NCBI GenBank assembly: GCA_944325885.1
Contig: CALVBT010000005.1
Span: forward strand, 62,001-126,000
Direction: 5' to 3'
Length of the DNA: 64,000 nucleotides
Source: Candidatus Gastranaerophilales bacterium
Lineage (GTDB): Bacteria; Cyanobacteriota; Vampirovibrionia; Gastranaerophilales; Gastranaerophilaceae
The position numbers were made by a program, and so were the translations under genes. A model generated the notes under the pieces. The model saw nothing but the letters and a program-made list of their open reading frames with translations. It ran no database searches and was not told where the DNA came from. This document shows, piece by piece, positions 43,341 to 52,722 of this stretch; the stretch's first letter is position 1; each line of letters starts with the position of its first letter.

Positions 43341-43985
43341 TCATCTTGCAACGGCTTTTTTCATTGCATAAATTTCGTCTATATCTTTTGGCGAAAGCTC
43401 CTTTGCTCCGCCCAAAATTACAGAATTTATATAAATCTGAGCATACGTTTCAGCAGTTTCCATCAAATAATATGCATTTTTCAAATCACCAGCACCGATA
43501 ACAATACCGTGGTTTGCAAGAAGCACTGCATCATGTTTTGCAAAATATTTTGCAGTATTTTCAACAAGTTTGTCCGAACCGGGCAAAGCATATTCTGCCA
43601 CAGGTATTTCGCCAAAATAAAAAACATTTTCAGATATTATCGGCTTTGAAAGCGGAATATGGCTGACCGCAAAAGCCGAAGCATAAGGCGAATGACAGTG
43701 GATAATCGCATTTATATCCGGTCTGATTTCATAAATTGCTTTGTGCAGATTTTTTTCTGACGAAGGTTTTTTGCTTCCGTTGAGTACATTTGAATTTTGG
43801 TCAATTAAAACAATATCCTCATCGCACAAATCCGCAAGGCATGTTCCTGATGCTGTAATCAAAATATTTTCGCCAAAACGTGCGCTAATATTGCCTGAGG
43901 TCGCAGGTGACATATTTTTTTCACCGAGTTTTGCCCCGTATTTAATAATTAATTTTTTTAAATCTGAAATTCCATGCTTGTTCAT
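43341..43985 (-). CDS. Class II aldolase (L-fuculose-phosphate/ribulose-phosphate 4-epimerase type)
   Basis: 214 residues from the ATG at 43985; a longer frame exists upstream but overlaps the sigma-factor gene on the other strand and is not coding. The zinc ligands are in NAIIHCHSPYASAFA and LANHGIVIG, and substrate loops in PATSGNISAR and ITASGTCLADL. It belongs to the AraD/FucA family, splitting or epimerising sugar phosphates, or MtnB-like dehydratases; the substrate is open. It heads the aldolase-rsmD-prfA-zupT group. Confidence 0.85.
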   Translation of the reverse strand: MNKHGISDLKKLIIKYGAKLGEKNMSPATSGNISARFGENILITASGTCLADLCDEDIVLIDQNSNVLNGSKKPSSEKNLHKAIYEIRPDINAIIHCHSPYASAFAVSHIPLSKPIISENVFYFGEIPVAEYALPGSDKLVENTAKYFAKHDAVLLANHGIVIGAGDLKNAYYLMETAETYAQIYINSVILGGAKELSPKDIDEIYAMKKAVAR

Positions 43986-44054
43986 GACTTTTATTTTACC
44001 AAATTTTTTATTAAAATGATATAATACTTTTGGAATTAAAGAGAGGATGTTTTT

Positions 44055-44840
44055 TTGGCAGAATACATAAACTACGACGAAGTCAATATCTGGCTCAGCG
44101 AATACAGAAGCGCCAAAAAAGGACGCAAAAAAGAACAATTGCAGAACCTTATTGCAATTGCGACTATGCCTCTTGTCAAAAAAATTGCACGTACTCTTGC
44201 ACGAAGAAGTACCGACCCTATAGAAGACATTATACAGGTTGGCAGCCTCGGGCTTATTAAAGCAATCAGACTTTATGACCCTAAGGTAAGCAAAAATTTC
44301 AGATCCTATGCAACATACCTCATAACAGGAGAAATAAGGCATTATCTGAGAGATAAAGCAAACATGATAAAAGCACCGAGAGCTATACAGGAGCTGGCTT
44401 ATCGTGCGCACAAACTAACAATGGAAATGATTGAAGAAATTGGAGAAAAACCTTCTGATGATGTAATTGCCAACAAAATGGAGATTCCTGTTTCTAGATT
44501 AAAAGAGGCTATTGATGCAGACCGGAGGAAAACTACGCTTTCTTTAGACCAATTGACATATCAGGATGACGATGACAACTACTCAAACTGGGGTGACAAA
44601 ATTGCAGACCTCAGTTATGAAAGCATGGAATCACTTACCGAAGACAGAATGCTGCTCGCCGAATCATTGAAAAATATTGAACCAATTTACAAAGATATTG
44701 TAGAACTGACTTATTTTAAAGACTGGAGCCAGCTAGAAATTGCCAACAAACTCGGTTTGACACAAATGCAGGTTTCAAGAAAACTGAAAAAAGCACTAAA
44801 ACTGCTGCACAAAGTTATTGAAGAGCAACAAAACGCATAG
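44055..44840 (+). CDS. Group 3 RNA polymerase sigma factor (SigF/SigB-like)
   Basis: 261 residues with a TTG start and GAGAGG eight nt upstream. Region 2: PIEDIIQVGSLGLIKAIRLYDPKVSKNFRSYATYLITGEIRHYLRDK; region 3: IKAPRAIQELAYRAHKL; region 4: YKDIVELTYFKDWSQLEIANKLGLTQMQVSRKLKKALKLL. It most resembles the SigF type of Cyanobacteria, which controls motility and pilus genes, and the stress/FliA group. It is immediately followed by the prepilin peptidase gene. No anti-sigma gene is adjacent. Confidence 0.9.
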   Translation: MAEYINYDEVNIWLSEYRSAKKGRKKEQLQNLIAIATMPLVKKIARTLARRSTDPIEDIIQVGSLGLIKAIRLYDPKVSKNFRSYATYLITGEIRHYLRDKANMIKAPRAIQELAYRAHKLTMEMIEEIGEKPSDDVIANKMEIPVSRLKEAIDADRRKTTLSLDQLTYQDDDDNYSNWGDKIADLSYESMESLTEDRMLLAESLKNIEPIYKDIVELTYFKDWSQLEIANKLGLTQMQVSRKLKKALKLLHKVIEEQQNA

Positions 44841-44876
44841 CTGTGTGCTAATTTACCGCAATAAAGAGAGAAAATT

Positions 44877-45860
44877 ATGACTTTATTCTGGACAATATAT
44901 TCATTAATTATAGGACTGTGCGTAGGAAGTTTTCTCAATGTGGTTGTACTTAGAGGTTTCAGCGGAGAGTCCATTGTGCTGCCGCCTTCTCACTGTCCGA
45001 AATGCGACCACAAACTCGCATGGTATGACAACATACCTCTTTTGTCATATTTAATTTTGCGTGGAAAATGCCGCTACTGCAGCGAAAAAATAAGCTGGCA
45101 GTATCCCGTTGTAGAACTGGTTACAGGGCTGGTTTTTGCAGGGATTTATTTTAAATATGCAAATGGCTCTTTTAACTGGAACACACTGTTTTTGTTAATT
45201 GCAGCGTGTCTGTGCATAGTTATGACGGTTTGCGATTTTAAAGAAAAAGTCATTTTTGATGTTCATGCATACATACTTGCCGGACTGGGCCTGATTTACA
45301 ACCTTTTTAACCTTTCCGGAGAAAACAGCACAAAAATAATTTTCTGGCTTTTAGGACACAAAATCGTCATATATCAGTCCTTTATCTATTCTATACTCGG
45401 GCTGATTGCCGGAGCTGCAGTTATGATAGCTATATCTAAAATTGCAAAATTTATAACAAAAAAAGACTGCTTCGGCGAAGGAGATGCATATATCCTCGGT
45501 GCGCTGGGTGCCTTTTTCGGAATTGTAAATGTTATTGTTATATTTATTTTGAGTATCTTTATCTGGGGCGGATTTTCCATTCCGGTATTTTTATACAAAT
45601 GGTTTAAAGAAAAGCAATACAAGTTATTAAGCAGCCTGCTTCTGTTTATTGTTGCTGTGGCTCTGTTTTTGACGGGAGAAGCCTTAAACATCTTCACCTC
45701 AAATTTATTCCAGTGGTTTACTTATATCCTTGTTGCGAGCATAGGTCTATACTGCTGCAAATTATTAATCAGCTCCATAAAAGAAAACAAAAATCCACTT
45801 ATTATCCCATACGGGCCTGCATTGATTTTCGGCGCATTTGTAATTGTGTTTTTATTATAG
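44877..45860 (+). CDS. pilD: Prepilin peptidase (A24 family) with methylation domain
   Basis: 327 residues, polytopic. The cytosolic zinc motif CPKCDHKLAWYDNIPLLSYL and CRYCSEKISWQYPVVE (two CxxC), and the two catalytic Asp in TVCDFKEKVIFD and FGEGDAYILGALGAFFG. It cleaves after Gly in type IV prepilins and methylates the new N-terminus. A substrate with a matching G|FSLAE site is encoded at 8485. It is slightly longer than usual, with an extra hydrophobic C-terminal part. Confidence 0.92.
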   Translation: MTLFWTIYSLIIGLCVGSFLNVVVLRGFSGESIVLPPSHCPKCDHKLAWYDNIPLLSYLILRGKCRYCSEKISWQYPVVELVTGLVFAGIYFKYANGSFNWNTLFLLIAACLCIVMTVCDFKEKVIFDVHAYILAGLGLIYNLFNLSGENSTKIIFWLLGHKIVIYQSFIYSILGLIAGAAVMIAISKIAKFITKKDCFGEGDAYILGALGAFFGIVNVIVIFILSIFIWGGFSIPVFLYKWFKEKQYKLLSSLLLFIVAVALFLTGEALNIFTSNLFQWFTYILVASIGLYCCKLLISSIKENKNPLIIPYGPALIFGAFVIVFLL

Positions 45861-45915
45861 GTCATGTCTGTTATATAATTAAAAACAGAGTTAGCATTTT
45901 TATAAAGGAATGACA

Positions 45916-46950
45916 ATGGGCGAAAACAACCAAAACGGATGCAAAAAAGGACGTATTGTTACCGGAATGAGGCCAACCGGAAAACTCCATCTGGGACATT
46001 ATCTTGGCGTTTTAAAAAACATGGTAAAACTGCAGGATGAATACGAATGTTTCTTTTTTGTAGCTGACTGGCACGCCCTGACTACAAAATACAACTGTAC
46101 CGAAAATTTAATCGAAGATACAAAAAATGTCGTTCTTGACTGGCTGGCTGCAGGTATTGACCCTGAAAAATCGTCTATCTATATCCAGTCACATCTGCCG
46201 GAAACAGCAGAACTTCATATTTATCTTAGTATGGTCACACCGCAAAACTGGGTGGAACGTGACCCGACCTTAAAAGATTTGGTCAAGATGATTCGTGAAG
46301 GCGAAGACGACTCAAAACCTAATGTTTCTTACGGATTTTTGGGATACCCAGTTTTGATGTCTGCTGACATACTCACTTTCAATGTGGATTATGTACCTGT
46401 AGGCGTTGATCAGGTTGCTCACATCGAAATAACAAGAGATATTGCAAGAAGATTCAACAATATTTATAAAACAGAATTGTTTAAAGAAGCAAAACCGCTG
46501 TTGACAAACATCCCTATGCTAAAAGGGGTTGACGGTCAAAAGATGGGCAAATCCTTCCACAATGATATAAAAATATCAGATGATGAAGAAACTACAACAA
46601 AAACAATTATGAAAGCAATCACAGACAGAAGCCGTGCCAGAAAAGATGACCCCGGTCATCCCGACAAATGCGAAGTCGCCTTCGAATACTGGAAAGCTTT
46701 TGCTGACGAAGACACAATAAAACAGGTACAGCAGGAATGTATAGCAGGCAAAAGAGGCTGTGCTGATTGCAAACGCCAGCTTGCTGCATTGATAAACGAC
46801 CAGCTGCGACCAATCAGAGAAAAAAGAAAATATTATGAACAGCATCCGGAAATTGTTGATGAAATCATCAAAAAAGGAGATGCAAGAGCAAAAGAAGCCG
46901 CTGCAGAAGTTCTCAAACAGGTCAGAAAAACTGTCGGCATGTACCACTAA
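45916..46950 (+). CDS. trpS: Tryptophanyl-tRNA synthetase
   Basis: 344 residues. Class I signatures: PTGKLHLGHYLGVL (HIGH) and GQKMGKSFHNDIKI (KMSKS), with DWHALTT and PVGVDQVAHIEITRDIARRFN. It charges tRNA-Trp. I use the second ATG (45916) since the ribosome-binding site AAAGGA (45904-45909) directly touches the first ATG at 45910. The N-terminus has a short Cys-containing extension (NGCKKGR). Confidence 0.95.
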   Translation: MGENNQNGCKKGRIVTGMRPTGKLHLGHYLGVLKNMVKLQDEYECFFFVADWHALTTKYNCTENLIEDTKNVVLDWLAAGIDPEKSSIYIQSHLPETAELHIYLSMVTPQNWVERDPTLKDLVKMIREGEDDSKPNVSYGFLGYPVLMSADILTFNVDYVPVGVDQVAHIEITRDIARRFNNIYKTELFKEAKPLLTNIPMLKGVDGQKMGKSFHNDIKISDDEETTTKTIMKAITDRSRARKDDPGHPDKCEVAFEYWKAFADEDTIKQVQQECIAGKRGCADCKRQLAALINDQLRPIREKRKYYEQHPEIVDEIIKKGDARAKEAAAEVLKQVRKTVGMYH

Positions 46951-46951
46951 T

Positions 46952-46979
46952 TTTTAAAACAGAAATTTCTGTTTTAAAA
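46952..46979. other. Perfect 28-bp palindrome over the coaBC ribosome-binding site
   Basis: TTTTAAAACAGAAA (46952-46965) is followed directly by its complement TTTCTGTTTTAAAA (46966-46979). It starts just after the trpS stop and its right edge overlaps AAAAGGAG, the site for coaBC at 46996. As RNA the stem would hide that site; as DNA it is a candidate operator. Confidence 0.65.
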
Positions 46980-46995
46980 GGAGTATAAACAAAAA

Positions 46996-48195
46996 ATGTC
47001 TTTAGACAACAAAAATATTTTAATAGGGATAACAGGCGGAATCGCCGCATACAAAATATGCGAGCTTATTCGTATGTTCAAAAAACACAACGCAAACGTC
47101 AAAGTCGTTGCGACAAAAAATGCACTGGAGTTTGTTACGCCTCTGACTTTAGAAACACTTTCTCAAGAACCTGTTTATACAAAACAGTTTGAAACAGAAG
47201 CAAAAAAACCGGAGCATATTGCACTTTGCGACTGGGCTGATATCTTTTTGATTGCACCTGCGAGCGCAAATACCATAAGCAAAATAGCCAACGGTATATG
47301 CGACAATCTTTTGACCTCTCTTGCATGTGCTTTTCAAAAACAAATAATCTTTGCACCTGCGATGAACACAGGAATGTGGAACAACAGAGCAGTGCAAAAA
47401 AACATAGAAACCTTAAAAAAATACGGTGCAAAATTCATTGAACCGGAAGAAGGCTATCTTGCCTGCGGAACAAATGGTCAGGGCAGGCTCGCTGATATAA
47501 ACAAAATTTTTGATACTGTAGAAAAAACTTTTTTAAAAAATGAGTTTTTAAAAGGGAAAAAAGTTGTTGTCACAGCAGGCGGTACAAAAGAAAACTTTGA
47601 CCCCGTAAGATACATAGGCAACTACAGCTCCGGCAAAATGGGTACAGCCATTGCGGACAAAGCTTTTGAAGCCGGTGCAGATGTAACTTTGATAAAAAGC
47701 AATTTTACACTTAACAACCGTGGATACAAAACCATTGATGTTGTCAGTGCAAAAGAAATGCTCAATGCTGTTCAAAACGAATTTTCCGCTGCGGATATTC
47801 TTATTATGACAGCAGCGGTCGCTGATTACAGACCGGAAACAACTGCAGGTTCAAAAATCAAAAAAGAAAACACAGACGAACTCACAATAAAACTCGTAAA
47901 AAATCCGGACATTTTAAAAGAAATGTGCAAAATTAAAAAAGAAAACCAGCTGGTTATCGGATTTTGTGCAGAAAGCGACGATTTAATCAAAAATGCAAAG
48001 AAAAAAATTGCAGCAAAAAACTGTGATTTTCTTGTCGCAAACGATATTTCCAGACAGGATACAGGTTTTTCCAGCAACTTTAACGAAGTTTATATTTTGG
48101 ACAAAGATTTAAATATTGATAAAATAGATAAGGATACAAAAGAAAATATAGCAGCAAGACTGCTGGAGTTGATATGGCAAAAACAAGCGAAATAA
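46996..48195 (+). CDS. coaBC: Phosphopantothenoylcysteine decarboxylase / phosphopantothenate-cysteine ligase
   Basis: 399 residues. CoaC part: ITGGIAAYKICELI (FMN), active-site His in HIALCDWAD, PAMNTGMW and ACGTNGQGRLAD; CoaB part: VVVTAGGTKENFDPVRYIGNYSSGKMG and NDISRQDTGFSSNFNEV. It carries out the second and third steps of CoA synthesis. Its last 22 nt overlap the NIF3-like gene. A perfect palindrome precedes it. Confidence 0.95.
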   Translation: MSLDNKNILIGITGGIAAYKICELIRMFKKHNANVKVVATKNALEFVTPLTLETLSQEPVYTKQFETEAKKPEHIALCDWADIFLIAPASANTISKIANGICDNLLTSLACAFQKQIIFAPAMNTGMWNNRAVQKNIETLKKYGAKFIEPEEGYLACGTNGQGRLADINKIFDTVEKTFLKNEFLKGKKVVVTAGGTKENFDPVRYIGNYSSGKMGTAIADKAFEAGADVTLIKSNFTLNNRGYKTIDVVSAKEMLNAVQNEFSAADILIMTAAVADYRPETTAGSKIKKENTDELTIKLVKNPDILKEMCKIKKENQLVIGFCAESDDLIKNAKKKIAAKNCDFLVANDISRQDTGFSSNFNEVYILDKDLNIDKIDKDTKENIAARLLELIWQKQAK

Positions 48196-48917
48196 TAAAA
48201 ATTTTAGAAGAATATGCTCCGCCTGAACTTGCTGAAAGCTGGGACAATTCCGGCTGGCAGATTTTTTTGGGGAATGATTACACCTCTAAAGTTTTGATTT
48301 GTGTATCTGTAACGGATGAAATTATCAATCAGGCGGTAGAGCTTGGATGCAATTTGATAGTATCTCATCATCCCGTCATTTTTAAACCGCTGAAAGTTGT
48401 TAAAGACGTAAAAATTATAAAAGCAATACAACGAGGAATTCAGATTTATTCCCTGCACACAAACTGTGACAAAACCAACAACGGAACAAGCGATTTGATT
48501 GCTCAAAAACTGAGCTTGAGAAAAACTGCAGAACTGAATGATTTTGTCAGAGTCGGGCTGGCTCCGCACGAAATGACGCTCGATGAGCTGGTTTCGCTGG
48601 TAAAACTTGCATTTAATGTAAAAAGAATAAAACTTATCAACAACTCAAGAAAAAATATGATAAAAACAATTGCCGTATGTGCGGGAGCAGGTGCAGAGTT
48701 TATCAGCGATGTGGAAAAATACAATATTGATGCATATATTACATCAGAAATCAAATACCATGATGCTCTTGATTCAAGAAGAACCGCAATTCTTGATGTA
48801 GGTCATTTTGAATCCGAAAAACCTTTTGTTGAACAAATAAAATATTTGCTCGAAAGCCAGAAAGAAAGAATCGAGGTCGTTGTTGCACAGGAAAGAACAG
48901 CGTGGGAATATATTTAA
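48174..48917 (+). CDS. NIF3/DUF34-family metal-binding protein
   Basis: 247 residues. The two-metal site of the family is visible: IVSHHPVIFK, YSLHTNCDKTNNG and DVGHFESEKPF. The family is conserved across life, often annotated GTP cyclohydrolase type 2-like without proof. It begins inside the end of coaBC. It precedes a secreted orphan gene that starts within it. Confidence 0.9.
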   Translation: MAKTSEIIKILEEYAPPELAESWDNSGWQIFLGNDYTSKVLICVSVTDEIINQAVELGCNLIVSHHPVIFKPLKVVKDVKIIKAIQRGIQIYSLHTNCDKTNNGTSDLIAQKLSLRKTAELNDFVRVGLAPHEMTLDELVSLVKLAFNVKRIKLINNSRKNMIKTIAVCAGAGAEFISDVEKYNIDAYITSEIKYHDALDSRRTAILDVGHFESEKPFVEQIKYLLESQKERIEVVVAQERTAWEYI

Positions 48918-49482
48918 GCTTTTGCAAAGCTGCATCTTTGTGACAATAATTGTGATATTTTTTGCACAGAGTGCAAATGCCTACCAGACTGCGCTGATTA
49001 CTTATCCTGACTACAACAAAAACTGGAAACAGATATACTTTGGCAGACAGGATGACGAAACAATCTCCCAGTGGATTCCTTCTTATGAATACCAGAACAA
49101 CTGGACAGAATCCGTTGTATTCCACTCATACAACTGGGCAAAAGGCGGAAATTGCTACAGATTTATGAGCAATCTGCTCTCAAATGTTTCTTCCCAGAAC
49201 CCGAAAATAGTTTCACAAATAATAAAAGACAGACCGGAAGACTCAGTCGCTATCTGGTGTGCGCCGAAAAATGCAACAATGCCGGAACAATGCGAAATTT
49301 TAAGAGTAACAAAAGCATATGAAAGTATTGTATCCATACACTACATAAACAAAAACCGTGCAGCCTTTATGAATTATCAAAAAGATACGTGGCTCAGCAT
49401 AATCCGCAATGTCAGAATATACTACAGCTACTTCCGCTGGGACAGAGTAAACGGCAAAGAAACCTCTGTACAGCTCCAATAA
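48880..49482 (+). CDS. Secreted protein of unknown function
   Basis: Up to 200 residues. A signal peptide is clear (IFVTIIVIFFAQSANA before YQTALITYPDY), so it acts outside the cytoplasmic membrane. The mature part is rich in Trp, Tyr and Asn (WKQIYFGRQDD, WTESVVFHSYNWAKGGNCY) with three Cys. Starts are uncertain: TTG at 48880 or 48883 overlap the NIF3 gene; TTG at 48922 just before the signal peptide is the alternative. No known domain is recognised. Confidence 0.65.
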   Translation: MLHRKEQRGNIFKLLQSCIFVTIIVIFFAQSANAYQTALITYPDYNKNWKQIYFGRQDDETISQWIPSYEYQNNWTESVVFHSYNWAKGGNCYRFMSNLLSNVSSQNPKIVSQIIKDRPEDSVAIWCAPKNATMPEQCEILRVTKAYESIVSIHYINKNRAAFMNYQKDTWLSIIRNVRIYYSYFRWDRVNGKETSVQLQ

Positions 49483-49487
49483 CTAAA

Positions 49488-50567
49488 TCAAAACAGGCTC
49501 TGCTGCCCGTTATTGTCAGGCATCTTGTAACCCAAAAGTCTGTACCCCTCAGGAGAAATCTTTCTGCCTCTCGGTGTTCTTTGTATAAAACCTTCCTGCA
49601 AAAGATAAGGTTCATAAACATCTTCTATTGTTCTTGTGTCCTCGCCCAGAGCTGCGGCCAGTGTTTCCAGTCCGACAGGCCCGCCGTCATATTTTTCAAT
49701 AATCAATGTCATCAAGGCTCTGTCCGTGGAGTCCAGACCGTTTTTGTCTATGTGTAATGTTTTTAGAGCTTCTGTTGCAATCTCCTGTGTAATTTTCCCG
49801 TCCGCTTTAACAAGCGCATAATCAGAAACCCTTTTCACAAGACGGTTCGCAATACGTGGTGTTCCACGTGAACGACCTGCTATAACTTTTGCACCTTCCT
49901 CATCGATTTTTACATCGAGAATTTTAGCTGTTCTGGAAACCACCTTTGCCAGTTCTTCTTCCGTATAAAACTGCAGACGATGTATAATACCGAATCTGTC
50001 CCTCAGCGGGCCGGAGAGTTCTCCTGCTTTTGTTGTTGCGCCTATAAGAGTAAAATGAGGCAGCGGCACACGCAGTGTCTTTACTGTCTGAGCCTTGCCC
50101 GTTGTCATATCAAGAAAAAAGTCTTCCATTGCAGGGTAAAGAATTTCTTCCGTAACTTTATTAAGTCTGTGGATTTCGTCAATAAAAAGAATATCCCCGT
50201 TTTTTAAAGACATTAAAATGCCTATTATATCTCTTGGCCGCTCCAGTGCAGGTGCGGAGGTAATTTTTATATTAGCTTCCAGTTCATTTGCAATAACAGA
50301 GGCGAGTGTAGTTTTTCCCAGCCCGGGCGGGCCGTAAAAAAGAAGATGGTCAAGCTGTTTATTTCGCTTTTTTGCAGCTTCTATAGAAATTTTCAAAGTA
50401 TTTTTTAATGCACTCTGACCTATATATTCATCCAGTTTTTTGGGTCGAATATTATTTTCAAAAGACTTGTCCGAAGCCAGTGCCTTGCTTTGCAAATCTT
50501 CGTTTTTTGTCTTTTTCTCAAATTTCAATGACTTTTGTTGATTTTCATCATCCGAAAAAATTGCCAC
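49488..50567 (-). CDS. ruvB: Holliday junction branch-migration helicase RuvB
   Basis: 359 residues. N-terminal extension of about 35 polar residues, then [18 protein letters not shown], Walker [14 protein letters not shown], Walker [22 protein letters not shown], sensor [22 protein letters not shown] and the C-terminal winged helix [40 protein letters not shown]. It drives branch migration with RuvA. Convergent with the secreted orphan gene, 5 bp apart. Confidence 0.96.
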   Translation of the reverse strand: MAIFSDDENQQKSLKFEKKTKNEDLQSKALASDKSFENNIRPKKLDEYIGQSALKNTLKISIEAAKKRNKQLDHLLFYGPPGLGKTTLASVIANELEANIKITSAPALERPRDIIGILMSLKNGDILFIDEIHRLNKVTEEILYPAMEDFFLDMTTGKAQTVKTLRVPLPHFTLIGATTKAGELSGPLRDRFGIIHRLQFYTEEELAKVVSRTAKILDVKIDEEGAKVIAGRSRGTPRIANRLVKRVSDYALVKADGKITQEIATEALKTLHIDKNGLDSTDRALMTLIIEKYDGGPVGLETLAAALGEDTRTIEDVYEPYLLQEGFIQRTPRGRKISPEGYRLLGYKMPDNNGQQSLF

Positions 50568-50640
50568 GTTTTTTATTCTCTCCCCTGTTTTGTAATATAA
50601 TTATAACAGAATCCGAGTTAAAATACGAAAGAGTGAAAAT

Positions 50641-51369
50641 ATGTCTAAAACTGCAATTATTATACCTTCCAGATACGGCTCAACAAGACTGCATGCAAAA
50701 CCGCTTATTGAAGTAGAAGGCAAACCTATTATCCAGTGGGTTTACGAAAAAGCAGCAGCAGCACAACAGGCTGATATGGTAATTGTAGCCACAGACCACG
50801 AAGAAATTTACAACTGCGTAAAATCCTTTGGCGGAAATGCAGAAATGACCCGCCCAGACCACAAATGCGGTTCTGACAGAGTTGCAGAAGTTGCATCAAG
50901 ACATCCGGATTTGGAATACATTGTAAATCTTCAAGGCGACGAACCGATGATTACACCGGAAAGCATTGACAGTGTAATATCCGCATTAAAAAAAGGCGAC
51001 AATGCAGACATTTCTACTCTTTTAAGAATAATCGAAGACAAAAACGAAGTCGCAAACCCCAATCTTGTAAAATGCGTAATTGACAACAACGGGTTTGCAC
51101 TGTATTTTTCCCGCTCAAAAATACCATACGAACGCAATGAAGGCGAGGCTGTTTTTTACGGTCACATAGGTCTTTACGGATACAAAAGAGAGGCTCTGTT
51201 CAAAATGACTTCTCTCAACCAGACCATGCTGGAAAAAACAGAAAGCCTTGAACAGTTAAGAGCTTTGCAATCAGGAATGAAAATTATCACATCTATTGTC
51301 AATTTCAAACCTATCGGCATTGATACAAAAGAAGATGTTGAAGAATTCAAAAAAGCACTGCATGGCTAA
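50641..51369 (+). CDS. kdsB: 3-deoxy-manno-octulosonate cytidylyltransferase
   Basis: 242 residues. AIIIPSRYGSTRLHAKPLIEVEGKPIIQW is the CTP-binding start; VNLQGDEPMI holds the catalytic acidic residue; also ATDHEEI and HIGLYGYKREAL. It activates KDO with CMP for the LPS inner core, so the organism makes, or once made, an LPS-bearing outer membrane. Single gene divergent from ruvB. Confidence 0.94.
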   Translation: MSKTAIIIPSRYGSTRLHAKPLIEVEGKPIIQWVYEKAAAAQQADMVIVATDHEEIYNCVKSFGGNAEMTRPDHKCGSDRVAEVASRHPDLEYIVNLQGDEPMITPESIDSVISALKKGDNADISTLLRIIEDKNEVANPNLVKCVIDNNGFALYFSRSKIPYERNEGEAVFYGHIGLYGYKREALFKMTSLNQTMLEKTESLEQLRALQSGMKIITSIVNFKPIGIDTKEDVEEFKKALHG

Positions 51370-51406
51370 AAACGTATAAGGCAAATATTATTTAGCGCAC
51401 AAGATT

Positions 51407-52720
51407 TTACATATTAAAATCTTTAATAAGTCTTTCAATCCAGTTAAAAATACTGAGAAGTTCATAAGGCTTTGGCAAATAAATATCCGCACCCGTATTG
51501 AGGACAAGTTTTTTGTCATGCACAATAGTGGATAGAATAATTTTTATGTCCTTTAAGTTTTCATCTTTTTTAAGTTTTTGACACAATGCCAGCCCCTTCA
51601 AACTTTCGGCATCTCCGGCATCCAGCACTATCAGCGCAGGTTCAAAAGATTTTATCAGATTCATTGCATGGTCATATTCCTGCGAAGCTGCTACCTCATA
51701 GCCCTGCATTTCGCCTGTAGTTTTCAAAAGAAAATTCAGTGCCTCATCAGGTTCGATTATCAATATTTTGTTGTTGTAATCCCCTTTAAAAATTGCATCC
51801 TCAGCACTGAGTTTTGCCCTTTCCACAACATAAGCGGATTTTGGATTTAGGCTTGCAAGTTTGCAGGTTGCAAAAAGAGCATTCAATGCAGCTTTTACGC
51901 TGTCATATTGCTGGAACTCACTGGAGATAACACCTATGCTTGTGGAAACAAGTTCAACTCTTTTCCCTGCATTGTCATCGCCGTGCAAAATTATATAACC
52001 CGATTTTGCATCTTCTTCGTTGTAGAACTTTTCAACAATCGAGTCAAAAGCATAAACCAGAAAAGAAGCAATATGTTCCGCTTTCAGAGGATTTGTCAAA
52101 ATCAAAAATTCTCCGTCTGAAAGTTCTCCAAGATAATCGCTCTCATCAAGAGCGGAATTTATAATAGCCGTATATGTCTGGAGCATCTTGTCAGAGGCAA
52201 GGTCGCCGTAGATTTCTCTGTATGCTTCAAAATTGTTAATTCTTAACAGCATGCCTGCCCATTTTTGCTTCTGATGTATTGTTCTTTTCAGCACTTTTAA
52301 AGAAGATTTTGTATCCGGCAGCTGTGTAATTTCGGATATTGAACTTTCAAAATGACGTCTTAGATGAGCATTTATACGTGCTTTAAATTCTTCGGATTCA
52401 ATAGGCTCGCTCAAAAAATCATCCGCACCGGAATCAAGAGCCTTTAACTTGTCCTGAAGTTCTGCTGACTTTGAAAGAGCAATGATACAAGGACGTGCAG
52501 AATAACTGAGCATCCTGATTCTTTTTACCGCATCAGCCAGAGTAACCTGCAAACTATCTGAAATAAGAATCAAATCAGGCTCATACTCGGAAAGATATTC
52601 CAGCCCTGTTTCAAAACTTTCCGTAGACAGTACATGTGTATTGTTAGATTCGATAAGCTTTTTATATTTTGCCGGTAATTCTTTTCTTTTGTCTAAAATC
52701 AAAACAACTTTGGATAACAT
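51407..52720 (-). CDS. REC-degenerate GGDEF-REC three-domain regulator
   Basis: 437 residues. Residues 1-122: receiver-like domain (PDLILISDSLQ with shifted Asp, LDSGADDFLSEPIE). About 140-295: GGDEF fold with the signature changed to LSDGEFLIL and no RxxD site, so it cannot be an active cyclase but may still bind nucleotide. About 318-437: second receiver (LIIEPDEALN, ALIVLDAGD, LNTGADIYLPKPYE) with Asp and Lys intact. It lies 2 bp after the PAS histidine kinase gene, its likely partner. Confidence 0.85.
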   Translation of the reverse strand: MLSKVVLILDKRKELPAKYKKLIESNNTHVLSTESFETGLEYLSEYEPDLILISDSLQVTLADAVKRIRMLSYSARPCIIALSKSAELQDKLKALDSGADDFLSEPIESEEFKARINAHLRRHFESSISEITQLPDTKSSLKVLKRTIHQKQKWAGMLLRINNFEAYREIYGDLASDKMLQTYTAIINSALDESDYLGELSDGEFLILTNPLKAEHIASFLVYAFDSIVEKFYNEEDAKSGYIILHGDDNAGKRVELVSTSIGVISSEFQQYDSVKAALNALFATCKLASLNPKSAYVVERAKLSAEDAIFKGDYNNKILIIEPDEALNFLLKTTGEMQGYEVAASQEYDHAMNLIKSFEPALIVLDAGDAESLKGLALCQKLKKDENLKDIKIILSTIVHDKKLVLNTGADIYLPKPYELLSIFNWIERLIKDFNM

Positions 52721-52722
52721 GA

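Noticed and set aside
43986-44411. Upstream extension of the class II aldolase frame by 142 codons
   Set aside because: It is antisense to the sigma-factor N-terminus, is rich in Cys and Phe like a shadow frame, and the aldolase domain starts at the ATG at 43985.
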